From Theristus sp. LFF4_11 (lineage: Eukaryota > Nematoda > Chromadorea > Monhysterida > Xyalidae): a stretch of DNA of 64,000 nucleotides. Below are positions 12,806 to 25,339 of this stretch, in pieces. Each line of letters opens with the position of its first letter. The first letter of the stretch is position 1. The position numbers and the translations under genes are program-made. The notes below the pieces were generated by a model. It did no database searches and had not been told where the DNA came from. It worked only from the letters and a program-made list of their open reading frames with translations. Location of the stretch: the NCBI GenBank assembly GCA_030248135.1, contig JASANC010003886.1, positions 151,097 through 215,096 on the forward strand, written 5' to 3'.

Positions 12806-14477
12806 TCATAAGAGTATCACTTTCGCCTGTGCCGACACAACTGAGAAAGCGTGCTCTTGTAAACAATCCGAACGCTCTCGACCAAGGTCGCCGTCCGAAC
12901 AACACTTCGATTTGATGTTCCACAGGTCTTGAAATGTCTCAGCGTCCTCCAAAGAGAATTGAGCGAGAAAACTGCTGTTGCAAACGTTTGCCACGGCAGT
13001 TTCGGAGTCCCCGATGGATCCGCGTGGCAGTGGCCTGCTTTTGACGTGCGCGTTCTGTGCCACAATTGCTTTGGCCAACTGCCAGTTCACGTACGATGTG
13101 ACGTAATCGATGCCGATTGCACTGATTGCACGCAACTGAGCTGCCGCTGCCTGATCGAAAAGCAATCATTGAAAAGTGTTAAATAATCGTCAGTTGGCAT
13201 TCAGGTCAAGAACTTTTACCTCAGTTGTCATTATCTGAAATGCTCCTTTGCAATACGGCGGCACTTGTTTCCACGGCCATTGATCAACAGACACAAACCA
13301 TCGAGACAGTTTATCACGTAGTGATGCTGAAACTTTGAACTGTAACTTCAATTGCAAAACCATGACTGGATCTACAGCATGCAATGTACCTGCAGTCTGA
13401 TTGACAGCCAGATTGCAAACAATGCTTCTGTCACTGAAGTCGGTCTCATGCGATCTGATGTACTGCAGCATTCTGTCCAGAAACAGTACCGATGACTGAT
13501 TGGCGAGCACCAACAATGGAATATTCGCACAGTGCGAAACATGGTAGGACAGCTGAAACCACCATCGGTAGATTTCACTGGCGTCCTCACTGAAAAAAAA
13601 TCCCTCATCCCTAAACAATCACTAGTTCTGTAGCGCTAAAACCGACGTGAATAGATGCATTGTATAGCCAACTTTTCGTCGACATAATTTCCAAGGACCA
13701 TATCTGCGTATTCGTCGTTTTCTTCCATCAACATTTGCGAGTAATTCCAGTTGTGCTGTTCGTAAGGTTGAATGCGTGGCACCGGAAAGCCGACGGTGAA
13801 GACAATCTTGACATGGGTGCTGCTGCTGTTGCGCCCTAGCAGCGCGCCATACGTGCGACGCACCAGGTCACGGTAGTCGCGGCCCGCTCGGTCTGTTCCT
13901 GCGTGTTTTCATTGGCACAGCATTCACCATACGTTGAAACGCAATTAATTGCAACAGATTGTTGTTGACGTTTTCAAAGGTTTCTTTAGTACCGGAAGCA
14001 ACGTAGAGCACAAGCTGCGGCGTCGGCTGAGGCGCCTGTTGAATCTGATTGCCAGCCTCATCGTACTCAGGCTGTGCACTGGTGTCGCACTGATTCACTT
14101 GTAGTTTGTACGTGAACGGCAGAAATAAACCGCTGTGTCCGTGCGCCCCTGCGATCCTGGCTGGCCGTCCGTCGATGCCCACGCGCACGCCACTAAAAAT
14201 GCCGAGTCCTTGTTGCTTCCTGCAGAAAACGTTCCTCGTCACGTCGCATGCAAATAAGAAGCCGTTGAAGTACGTCCACCCATAAAAATGCGTTTACAAA
14301 AAAATATGTTTGAAAAAAAAGATTTGTTTCTAACCGAGCACCGGAGAGGCCGCCTAAAACAGCGAACGCGATGCCAAGTGCAATCACCAGAGTCAGCGCT
14401 TGCTTTAGTCGATGATTTCGAAGAATTGCTTTTGGTAGACGCTGCGTAACAAAAGTGGGTGCAGACGCATACAGCAT
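12806..14477 (-). CDS. GT31-family (beta-1,3) glycosyltransferase, DxD degenerate
   Basis: Type II Golgi-type membrane protein of about 456 residues in five exons (minus strand): 14335-14477, 13933-14219, 13673-13898, 13220-13589, 12806-13150 (total 1371). A short N-terminal tail is followed by the signal anchor LTLVIALGIAFAVLGGL. GT31 landmarks: DLVRRTYGALLG (the RRxxIRxTWG block), VKIVFTVGF, MLMEENDEYADMVLGNYVDE, WFVSVDQWPWKQVPPYCKG and IDYVTSYV. In this family the block after the Trp/Cys segment normally reads KxDDDVF; here it is LVLANQSSVLF, so the metal-binding acidic residues are missing. It may be inactive, a pseudo-enzyme, or have another donor site. Intron 2 is only 34 nt (13899-13932); without it the frame breaks. 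An upstream exon ending near 14520 is possible. Family assignment good, substrate unknown. Confidence 0.75.
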
Positions 14478-15376
14478 GAGTCTTGTATTGCGCACAAGCA
14501 GACGCTCATTTACTGCGGGAGTGAGCTGTATGTTCTAAAATTCTCAGGTTTTTACGGATTGACTTTTCAATTTAGATTTCATGCAATGAAGCTTCTTTAA
14601 TAGAACGTGAGACGTTCAAAAACAAAAAGCTAAATATACGTTTGTACATGTGTGTGTGGAATAAAACAGCACATCGTCATTGCACTGTTCATGCTCGACA
14701 GTTCAGTGTAAAAACGTGAATGAGTAGTAAAATGCACAAAACTAATTCCATTGATTTTTCGTTTCGTTTGCACTACGAGCAGACTGCACAATACACACTT
14801 AAAAAAGGATGAAGAGCAAACAACTTTTTGATGTGGTACAGTTGGTCCATTTTTTGTGTTGAAGTGCGGGACTGTGACAAATCAACTCGTTTGATGCCAT
14901 GCGGTTTGGTGCTAAAAAGCTTTTTCAATTGATTGGTAACTTATTATTGATCAATCCCTCGTGTGCATTATTGGCATCATCTTCGTCGCACATCGCTCAG
15001 GGGAAAAGTATAAATTGCAAGAGGTCGAAAGATGTGCACGACACAAATGACTGTTGCAACGAGAAAAAACACGATGGGAAATGTACCTGGAGATAAGAAG
15101 ACTCACCACGATTGCATTGTGTAACCAGGTACACTGTGTAGGCATCGCTGTGCATGATTGATACGCAAAGCCTGAAGACCAGAGGCACAAACAGCCGACT
15201 GAAGGAAGATCGCCTCAATGATATGCCCAGAACACAGAGCACTTTTCCTGATACAGTTGGTCATTTTCCTTCTTATCTGAGTCAGCATCAACGTTCTTGC
15301 ATGGTGCTGTTCAGTGGGTTTTATGCTCTCAGTACACCGTTGCCCAGAAAAGTCACTTGTTTTGTTTTAAATTCAG
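14478..15376. other. Divergent intergenic region
   Basis: About 0.9 kb between the divergent GT31 gene and the Pro/Gln-rich secreted gene, so it probably contains both promoters. No clear TATA or other element could be assigned, and no exon motif was recognised. Confidence 0.5.
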
Positions 15377-16588
15377 ATGGCCACTCACATTTTCTGGTTC
15401 GTGTTATTCGGTGTCACCACGGCGGCGTTGGCGTTTCCAACGTCCGTGCCGCCCGATAGAACGCAAGTGAAGAGCACAACCAGTGAAGCCGCTCCGCCTC
15501 CCACGCAAACCATTGCGGTGCCAGATACGCCGCCACCAGCACCAGAACCGGAGTACGCTTGCGCAAATGTCGATGATCACGAAGCGACAGCAATCGAGCA
15601 CAGACGTAAGTGGTGAACTTGAACGTAATTTTTTCCCGCTCCACCGTTACAAATAACATGCTATCTAGATATTAACACCTGATGCACAGTGCACACACCC
15701 TAAATTTCTGTTTCTTTTCATCAGTGACCACGGTTGAAAAAAGGGTCGATCGCTTGTATGCTGCAATTCACGAAATGAGCTCCGTGCTGAAACGAGCAAA
15801 CGCGGCAGCAGCGATGCAGGCAAAGTCGCAGTTCACTATGCCATTCGGAAAGCAGATCAGAACAAACATGGAAAACATAAACTCATTTGGTATATTTTGC
15901 ACTGTAACTTCTATATGTTCTAAATTTATCCAATGTTGGCGTAAAGTCTGAGTTTTTATCAATGCGTTTGGTGCCGTGATGCTGTTTTCAACTTTCATTG
16001 CTTTTATTGCTTTCAGTGCAATCACCGTCGTCAATGATGCTGCGAACGCCTCTAGCGTGGTTGATCAGGCCGTCCATTGGCAAATACCACACGCACAACG
16101 GTCGCTTCCAGCCAGACTACCCTGAGGCCGGTTTCAAAATGACCACCGACTTGCAGCCACCGGTAACAGCCGGCGCCAACCGTGAGCCGTCGACACAACC
16201 GTCAAACGAACATCAGACACGCACGCAAGCGACGCACTTTCTGGGCCACAAACAAGAAGCACAGCCACTAGGAAACATGGAAAGTCAAGAAACAGCTGTG
16301 CAGCGAGCAGCGCCAGCGCAGGGCCAGCGTTTGTACGACAATCCCGAAAATGACAACGAGCATTCGCTTCGGCTGTTCCGTCGTCTGATGCACTCAGGAT
16401 TGATCCCAACGTTGAGCAACGGACAGCACCATGAAGGCTTTCTGAGCGCCATGCGCCCGCCAGTGCACCAGCAACATCACATGCAGCCGCCGCAGCCTCC
16501 AGCACCACCGATACAGTCTGTCCGACCGCCTGTCCAGTGGCTCTCCAACCACTTTCTTCAAGGATTTCCGTTCAGCAGTGTTGGATGA
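15377..16588 (+). CDS. Secreted Pro/Gln-rich protein of unknown function
   Basis: Three exons, 15377-15605, 15725-15889 and 16017-16588, give about 321 residues with consistent phase-1 introns. The N-terminus is a clean signal peptide (IFWFVLFGVTTAALA), followed by a Pro/Thr-rich linker (SEAAPPPTQTIAVPDTPPPA). A possible short coiled coil follows (TTVEKRVDRLYAAIHEMSSV). The C-terminal ~190 residues are rich in Gln, Pro, His and Asn (HQQHHMQPPQPPAPPIQSV). There is one free Cys after the signal peptide and no domain I recognise. It may be a structural or cuticle-associated secreted protein, but that is inference only. It lies divergent to the GT31 gene. Confidence 0.75.
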
Positions 16589-17084
16589 TAAAAGCATTAT
16601 TTTAATTTAGTTTTGTCTACTTTTCGTCCATTCGCGTTATAATTTTTCTTCCCTGCGGATTCTAAACATAAATAACTTCTCACTTCAGTATTGGCGATTT
16701 TTGCATCAACGAAGTTCCATTTTTCAGTATTTGACTTTGTAATTTTTTTCATTTATATTCTCCAAATTGCAACACTTTATTTAATTAAAAATGAACAGAT
16801 CACAGTCGACGGAACAAGTATCATTTATACAATAGTAGTGCATTGTCAATGCCACCATACGTTCGCCAAATCAAAGTATTTTGTATCTGAGCAAAAACAC
16901 AGCACCATTATAACACACAAGAACTAAAACGTAATGCATGTTTGTAAAAATCTCAAAACTTTGCTTGCATACCAAAATCATAAAGATTTGAAAAACTCAA
17001 GTTCGGCAAATTACCGAGCCTGAAACGTCCAGAACACACAGGGACAACAGTCCACTTTAACACATCGGAATGTACAGAGTGGTC
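16589..17084. other. Intergenic, no gene seen
   Basis: AT-rich 3' flank of the Pro/Gln-rich gene. No motif or exon recognised. Confidence 0.5.
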
Positions 17085-18938
17085 CAAAAGTAGTGGGTAC
17101 AACTTTGAATCGCTCAGACTCGCCAACGGTTAAACCGTTTGAGCTGAAATTTTAGTTGCTTACTGAGGAAAGACAAACTTAGACCTCCATCAATTTTAGC
17201 CCAAACAAGAGAATATTGTCTTTGTGCGGAAGCAAAGTTCGAAAAAAACCGAATTTTTGCATGAAAAACAGCTTTTTTCTGTCTTACATCGGATTTATTC
17301 ATCGATAACGTCAAAAAAGGCAATACAACTATTGCTGCTTTCAATTTCCTTTTACACAATCGCAAAGATTTTTATTTTCACTCCTCAATTGCCTTAAGCG
17401 GCATTCATACAATGTTTTTTAAGCACGCGCGGCTATTAAACACTGCAAAACGCGTTCGCGTTGTTCCATTAGCGCCCCCAACAGGAGAATGATAGCTATG
17501 CGCTTTTTACGCATTCGCAACGCGCGTGCAGCTATGGGGCTGCTACGCAACAACACGCGTTCGCAAAGTTCATCAGCGCACCCAACAACTGCTCCGTAGC
17601 TATGCGGCTTTTTATGCATTCGGAACGTGCTTCTAGCTGCAGCACAGCTGCACAGTGCGTGCGCGTTCTGGAGAAATTATTTACGCGCCGTCAAACTAAT
17701 AAACTTTATAGATCTGGAAGTAAAAAAGCGCACAGCTGGTGAAGCAAATGAGGTATTGTTGATCAAAACACCCAGTGTTGACGTGAAACATCACTATGCC
17801 GCTGGGCATGTGTGACAAGTGCTCTGCATTGCACGGCAAAGGCACGCAATAGCCATCAGATGCCAACAGATTTTTCAGTGTTCAGAATTTCGATTTTTAG
17901 CTTCAGGAAATCAGAAAAACTGTTCCGGAGTCCGGACGTCCATCCATTTTTATTGAGAAAGTGCGAGAACGACAGATTCTTTGGGGCGTGAAAAGTCGCA
18001 GTTTCAAATTTGCCAAACAGAAAGAGGTCGATTGGAATAAATTGGCGACGGAGCTAAATTGAAGCACAGCAATGCGGCAGCTAAAAACACTTTTTGAATG
18101 CACAAAACGTCGTGCAGCTATGCGGCGCCTCTGCGGGCACTAATTGCACAAATCGCATTCAGTAAATCACGCAGCTGCCCCCACAGCTACTGGGGCTTTG
18201 CGAACCCGTTTGCATCATTAGCGCACGCAACAGGTGCTGCGTAGCTCTGCGGCGTTTTGCGCGTTCGCGTAAGCATAGTCTCGTTGCTCGCGGGGCAGCT
18301 ATTAATTCAAACTGTATGAATGCGCCTTTATGCTAAGCGCGCGAAAGAAGCGCGAATGTGCGCGAAACATCATGCTGTGTTCGATTCCCTTGTTCCATCG
18401 TGCGTGAGAGAGTTCAGTTCAGTTGAAGTGAACTGTGTGCTCGTTTTGTGAAAATGAGTCATCTGCCAATTGAAAATTGCGTATTTGTCGTGAAAACGTT
18501 TCGTGAAGCAAAAAATTGCTGCTCCTAATGCCCACAGCCCCGGATCGCGACGTACATGAAAGAGCTGAACATCGGTCCACAGTTTTGAGAATTTTGGACG
18601 ATCTATTTTAGCTAATAGGGCTCGATTGTGCACTGAAGCTGGCGGCTCACATTTTGAGAAAAAATAGCTTTAATTTTTGACAGTTTTTTTGCTCAATTTG
18701 TGACGTTATCAATGAATAATTCCGATGTGAGTTAAAGATGCTGGTTTTCGTGCAAAAATTCGGTTTTTTTTCAAACTTTGCTTCCGCACTGGGGCAACGT
18801 TCTCTCGTTTGGCTAAAAATTGATGGAAATCTGATTGCTTTTTTCTTGAATAAGCAACTAAAATTTCAGCTCAAACGGTCCAACCGTTGGCGAGTTAGAG
18901 CGATTCAAAGTTGTATCCACTACTTTTGGACGTATGCA
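17085..18938. mobile_element. Long-TIR DNA element remnant (Tc1/mariner-like ends)
   Basis: Two inverted arms of ~235 bp (17085-17320 and 18700-18938) face each other. The left end reads GGTCCAAAAGTAGTGGGTAC and the right end returns as CCACTACTTTTGGAC. Inside the arms, CCAACGGTTAAACCG and TTGCTTCCGCAC-type blocks match with scattered mismatches, so the copy is old. The end sequence resembles Tc1/mariner termini, but no transposase survives between the arms. A second foldback element is nested inside. Confidence 0.7.
17395..18335. repeat. Nested foldback element, GGCATTCAT ends
   Basis: Begins TTAAGCGGCATTCAT and ends in the inverse (ATGAATGCGCC). It is GC-richer than its surroundings, with repeated GCGTTCGC, TAGCTATGCGGC and CAACAGG blocks in opposite orientations. 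It shares its ends with the 97-bp hairpin at 3901-3997 and sits inside the long-TIR element. Confidence 0.65.
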
Positions 18939-19577
18939 GCTGCAAAATGTACCACATTTCTGCTCCATTTCGGAAATCGTTCGTACATACAAATGGTGGT
19001 AATGTGAACCATTGCTGCTCCATACCGCCTACGTGAATGAAACGTGAACGTGTGTATTGATGTAAACGGAATGAATCATAATTGCGCAATAATGTAACTG
19101 CCCCAACCATCAGTGGATCGTCATTTATGCCACAATCAGGTGTAATCAGGAATGTATCAGGTGTAATCATTTGTTTTAGGTTCTGCAACTCAATGCGTGT
19201 GTAGGTAGACGTAGAATGGAATCGAGTTTCAAATTTTATGTGACAATTCAAAATAGCCCAACTGACCCAACTATATTCAGGCGATTTGGGTCAATTTTTT
19301 TATTCTAGCGTCATTCATGAAACTGTTCACCTATCTATGCGCGCATTTAGTGTCGGTACCAAAGTAAAAGATAATAATGAAAAGTGGGTCGATGGGTGGG
19401 ATTACTGTACTTTCCGTTTTTATACAGCAAGGCACACATTGCATGCAAATGTTGCTTTACAGCTGCAAAGTACATTCTTGCGTGATAATGCATAATACAT
19501 TGCAGCTCCATTCCGGTCTGTTAAAGTGGACCGTTTTGGCAGTCACTCAACAACAGAACAACCACCTCAAGTGACAT
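18939..19577. other. Intergenic, no gene seen
   Basis: Flank between the transposon debris and the 3' end of the chaoptin-like gene; no supported feature. Confidence 0.5.
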
Positions 19578-22500
19578 TCATTCAGCAGCAGTGACGTCAG
19601 CAGCGAATGCATTCACGTAGCCAATCAGTGCCGAGCACACGAGCGCTGCATTAATCAGCAACAGCGTGACCATTCGCACGGCGCGTTTCGTGCGATCGAG
19701 GCCAAGTGTTGAGTCGGCCGATGTCGATGTTCCGTCTGCCTGGTCGAAGCAGTGCAACTGTTGGAAATCAATCGATGTTAACGACTGTTGACGCATCAGC
19801 GTTGGCTCCGAGCAGCGAGTGCGATTCCATGAGACCAGCCGTGAAAGGAACTGCTCCTGCGGCAGTGAGCGCTGCCAGTGCCGCAGCCACGGTGACACCC
19901 ACGCAAGGCGGCAGTCGCACACAAGCAGATTCTCAGACAGATCGATGTCGTACAACATGGTGCCGTGGTGGTTGACAAACGTTATGCCGCTAAAACGCAT
20001 GTACACAAACAATAACAAATAGTAACGCAAGATGAAAAGCGAACCACATTCTTCAAAACTTACTCCATGTGAGCAAATGGTTCGATCGTGCGCAGCAGAT
20101 TATTGCTGAGATCCAATTCAAGCAACGTCACTTGGTTGAGCGTGTGAAATATTGTTTCAGGAAATGTCTGAATTTCGGTACCACTGACTGCCAGCCGAAA
20201 ATGATACCCGCGAATGTTCTGCAGTGGCAAATGTTACAAGCGATTGAGTGCGTCTGCTTGCTTGTCCACAATAACTCAAAAATGAAGAACCTGAAATGCA
20301 GCCGCTTCAATTCGTTTGAGCGAGCGCCCAGTGATCTTTAGGTCGTTCAGCAGACGAAAATCTGCAGCGTGCAGCTGTGTGTTCAGCACCGAATCCGGAA
20401 TTTCAACATGCAACAGACGCAACGGCGGAAGGTTGGCCAGGACTTCGCGAACTGGACGATCAGCTAGACCCGGTACTTCGTAAATGTGTAATTCGCGCAG
20501 ATTTCGAAGCCAGCTAAAGCGATGAAAATTTTCACAATGCAGTGCCTAGTTTTCTAACGAAATTTTAAAACTTGCCGAAATGATTCAACAGATGGTAGGA
20601 CGTCAAGAAACGGCATATTGTGCAGGTGCATCGTCTCAAGTTTGTGCAAACACCGAAGATGTTGATCATTGATAGTACTGAAGCGGTTGTAGCTAACATT
20701 CAAATGTTTCAAATCAAACAACTGCTCCAGCAAACCGTCTTCTAGTTGTTTCAACTGATTGCGACTGACATCCAATGTGTGAAGTTTTTTAAGTGGTTTC
20801 AAGTCCTCAATCTGCAAGTTTGATACGTTGTGTCGCTGCATTGAAGAAGGCAGTTTGATTTAAAGTTTGATTCAAGCAACTGACCGTCAGTTGATAGATC
20901 TGATTCATAGATATGTTCAAATGGATCATGGTTCGTTGGCCAATCCGCGGCATGCTGAATAGTCCAGTGTCGGCTAGATCCAAGCGCATAATTGAGTGGC
21001 TGATGTCCTGTAGAAATTGACAGCTCAGTGCACCAAATTGCAAAAGACCAAATAAACAATAGTAAAAAACGCATAACACTACTTACTCTGAATGCGAGCG
21101 GGTGCCAGGTGGTGATCGGATTGTGACTGAGATCCAAATACTGCAAGCGATGCAATCCTTTGAAAGCAGCTTCATTGACTGTGTCGATTTTGTTTTGGCG
21201 CAGCATCAGCGCAGTCAGGTTACTGAGTCCCTCAAAATGCAGTGCCTCCAGCTTTGCGATGCGATTACGGCTGAGATCGAGGCGGTGCAACGAGTTGCGA
21301 ACGCTGTTCAGCGCTGCGTACGGAATGGCATCCAATTGGTTGCCAGACAGATCCAAATAATGCACGTTGTCAATCCCGAACGCACCGACCGCAATCGATG
21401 TCAACGCATTGCTGTTCAAGTCTAGCCAGCTGTACATCATCTGTTAAAATTCACTGCTTCTTATAAACCGCTACCCTTTTTGATTATATTCTGCAAGCAC
21501 ACAGAGTGTCTCAAAAACTCAAGCGCAAAACGGCTCGTCTAGAGTTGGGTTTAAACAACGGTTTAAAACATTGAACGCTGTTTGAGATTCGCTGGTTTGC
21601 CATAGTCTGTGTTAAAATTACGTTTGAAACGAACAAAATTTTGATGCACCACTGCACAAATCAGACAGAAGTGTTAGTTTATAGTCGAAAGCTAGATTTA
21701 TACCTGGTTGCTGAATGTTCCTTTGTGCAGTGTTCCGAGAAAATTGCCAGCTAGTCTCAACACTTCTAACTGTCTGCTACCGGCTAAAGCTGCCGATTCT
21801 ATTTCTAGGAGTCCGTTGTTAGACAGGTTCAACCAACGTAACTCCGGAAAACCAGTCAACATATTCTTGCGCAAACGTTGAATTTCGTTGTTGCTAAGAT
21901 CGAGGTACTGAAAGAAAAATCACAGCCCTGTGTGAACGTCTACAATGAAAAATCACAAAAGTTAAACGTCAATTAACACAATTCACTTGTAAATTGTTGG
22001 CCACCGGTGCTAACTGGAATGAGCGAATTCGATTGTATGCTGCGTCCAAGTGAACAAGCGCCTTTGGCTGGTCAAGAAACGTAGCATCAAAATCAGTGAA
22101 ATGATTCTGCGCAATGTAAAGACGTTCTAACACTGGTACGTTCACCATGCAGCCACGGTCAATTCGGGTTAATCGGTTTTGACTCAGCAACAGCTCCTAT
22201 GAATAACACGTAAAGATGTAAAAAAGACGAAATGAAATTCAAAGAAGATTGCAACTTTATTATTATTACAGTTAATTACAACTTACGGTCATTCGTGGCA
22301 AATCGACAAATGCCCTGTGATGCGTAAAGTTGATGCGGTTGGTGGACAGGTCGAGTTTAATCAAAGAGGACAAATTGTGAAACGTCAGTGTATCAATAAT
22401 AGGCAGCTGATTGGCACTGACAGTGACCACTTCTAAGTTGCTAAGCCCCGAAAACGCACTGGACGCTAAATGACGTAGCTTGTTGTTAGATAAGTCGACC

Positions 22501-24579
22501 GATCTGTAGGCAGTTTGAGAAAATTCATTTGGAGACTATGATTCATTTTAGCATTTTACTGATTACCTTAGTCTGGGAACAATGGATGGTGAGAAGACGT
22601 CAGTAGCAACGGAGACCAACTGATTTCTTGCCACATTCAAGTGTATCAACTGCGGCATGTTCATGAGCGCGTGCTGAGGTAGTCCGACAACTTCGTTATC
22701 ATCCAGTCTGAGCACCCGTATTCGTTTCGTGCCTTCGACCGTTTCAGAAGGAAAGTACTTTAGACGATTACTCTGCAAGTTCAGTGTCTCGAGTCCAACG
22801 AGCCGACTGAACACCTTTGGCGCCAGCGTGTTTAGCTGATTATAGGACAAGTCCAGATAGGCCAGTGATGACATGTACAGAAAGGCACCGGCCTCAGTCA
22901 CCTGCCGTAGCTGATTGCCTGCCAAACTCAACTGCACCAGGCTTGTACCCGCACCATTGTAACCGCCGAATGCCATGTTTTTCAGCTGACGAATTCGATT
23001 CTGTGAAATGTCCAGTTTTTCCAGTTTCTCCATGCCTTCTAGCGTCGATGTCGGTACGTCTGTCAATGTGTTATAACCGAGATACAGATGTTTCAACGAA
23101 TGACGAAAGTTCTTCATTGTACTGTTGTCCAACAGTGTCAATTTGTTGTATTTCAAATTCAGCACTTCCAATTCATGCAGGGGTCGCAGTGCTGCTGGCA
23201 GAGTGTGGAATTCGTTTTCTTCCAGATTCAGTGTCTGTAAAATTTCAATTAAACAAACTACAACATGACATTATTTCAAACCATTTTAGCTTCCTTACTT
23301 GAAGCGTAGCTGCCACTGGTTTGAACGTGCTCTCCGGTATGCCAGTAAGACTGTTGTGCGACAGGTCCAGGTGTTCCATGTAAATGACGGTGTCCATCAA
23401 CTTGTCAGGAATGTAAGCCAGCTGGTTGAACGAGAGATCAAGCCGCTTGAATTTGCGAAAGTTAGCAAACGCGTGTTTGTCTAGCTGACTCAGTCGGTTG
23501 TTGCTGAGGTCGAGTGTCATTTCACGTTTGAATATTGCGTCTTTCACAGGCGAAAGCCGACGAAGATAGTTTCCTCCAAGGTCAAGCCGCTCTAAACTGA
23601 GCAGCTGTCGTAGTGAATCAAATGGAATCTTTTCCAGAGCATTGTTCTTCAAACTTAGCCACCTGAAATGACACATGTTGGGTATGATATACACAAAAAA
23701 TGATTTAAAAATACCTTATACACCTACCATAATGTCGCAGGCAGCGCCGTTGGATCGGTGTAGCTGATTCGATTGTTATCCAAAGTGAGCACTTCTAAGT
23801 TGAGATTTCCAAAAACGTTTTCTGGCAGACGGGACAATAAGTTGTTATCGAGATGCAAAAATCGCAGATTCTTCAGTCTTGTTTGTGCGAACGTTTGTGA
23901 TTTTATGCTATCTATTCGATTGTGCTGTAGTTCTAAATAGTATAAGCTGTGCAGGTACAGTAGCGACTCCCCGGGCACAGTTGACAAGTAGTTGTGATTG
24001 AGGGAAAGCTTCGTAAGTGAATTCTGCAACACAATACAACAGTACTACAATAAAACATACACCGACCGTCACGTCAACGATAATGAGCTGGCATATGCAG
24101 TCGAAACTCAAAACTACAGACATGCCTGCAATCCTCTGAACGCGTTCACGTTGACGGTTTCAATTTGATTTCGGTCTAACTGAAGCACGGTGATCCCATG
24201 GCCATTTTTGCGGAATGTGTCTTGATTGATGTAGGTTAAATGTCCGTCCATGATTGACAACTTCAAAATTTGCTTTGTAACCGAATCGTCCGTCGTCTTG
24301 GACAGATTTTGATTGATCTTCGGCAGCTCCGGCAGAACCGCCGACTGAATCCTATAGCAAATTTTATTCATTTTAAGTAAATTAAAAGCTGTTTCATACT
24401 GAACAATGAATTGCAAAATAAACTGACCCAATACAATCGACTTGAAAGATTCTGTCGCCGACACACTGGCATTGATTCCACACTTGGTCCGGATCAGACA
24501 GGCAGGGAACGCAAAGGCACAGACGCGCGCAGCAAAACAAAACGATCAACAGGATTTCAATCAATACGTCAGCTGCCAT
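19578..24579 (-). CDS. Chaoptin-like leucine-rich-repeat cell-surface protein
   Basis: Fourteen exons on the minus strand give about 1,299 residues: 24428-24579, 24126-24351, 23728-24023, 23299-23662, 22567-23234, 22287-22503, 21987-22196, 21704-21907, 21087-21440, 20885-21007, 20572-20835, 20291-20545, 20064-20218, 19578-19989 (total 3900). A signal peptide (ADVLIEILLIVLFCCARLCL) precedes CxCxC-type N-cap cysteines, then roughly 35-40 LRRs of the LxxLxLxxNxLxxIP type run almost to the end. An LRR C-cap follows (VCDCRLAWVSPWL ... LHCFDQ). The tail has a hydrophobic segment (MVTLLLINAALVCSALIGYV) and only a short remainder, which fits a GPI-attachment signal as in fly chaoptin, a protein of very similar length (about 1,315 residues). 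Predicted adhesion role. Oddities: a GC donor after exon 2 (CAG|GCATGT) and a 26-nt intron (20546-20571). Confidence 0.9.
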
Positions 24580-25339
24580 TCTTTTTGTTCAAAAAGTCAA
24601 ACTGTCCTAAAGTTAAATCATCGTTATCGCCAGGAAAACTGATGGCAGTTTGAGAGCGAGGGACGCAGAAGGAACTGTGATCGGTTGTTATGTTCCTTAT
24701 TTTCCCGGTGCACTAAAATTTTCATTTCTTGCAAAGGTAATTTAGTTTTTTGGTGCTTTTCTGCGACGTGTATATCCGTTTGTTCAGCGTCAGATGAGCA
24801 AATTATGGATAATTCACATCTTCAAAGGAAACACAACCATTGTCATTAGAAATGAAAAGAAAAAATGCAAACCACGCTAAAATACGCTCAAACACACTAA
24901 AATACGCTTTTAAGAGAGCTCAAGAAATAACAGCAAAAATTATAGAAGACTTTAGCACTTAACTTGTTTTAGTTTTAAAATATTGTCGGGAATAGCATTC
25001 AGTTATGAAAGAATAATTGGCTTATCATTTGCCTGCGAAAATGCTGAAAGTCTCAACTGATTATTGCGTTCGAGCGAACAAAACGTTGACGAGAATGTCA
25101 AATTGGCTGAATTCGGTAACAAACGTACTATTGAACGGAATGAACTAATGAATGGAAAAGTCCAGTATCCCGTCTTCTTTGTTTTGAATGTGTTGGTTAA
25201 ATAGACACGTTATTCGACTTCACATTGACGTGAGTTTTTTGTCAAAAAGTGTAACAGTTTTTAGCTGAATCTTCATTTCCAACACTCTGCCATACTATTA
25301 ATGATCATTGCAACTGTCTGTAACTTCAGCATTTTGACT
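24580..25339. other. Intergenic, upstream of chaoptin-like gene
   Basis: Presumed promoter side of the chaoptin-like gene. A short CTAAAATACGCT repeat lies near 24880-24910. No gene seen. Confidence 0.5.
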
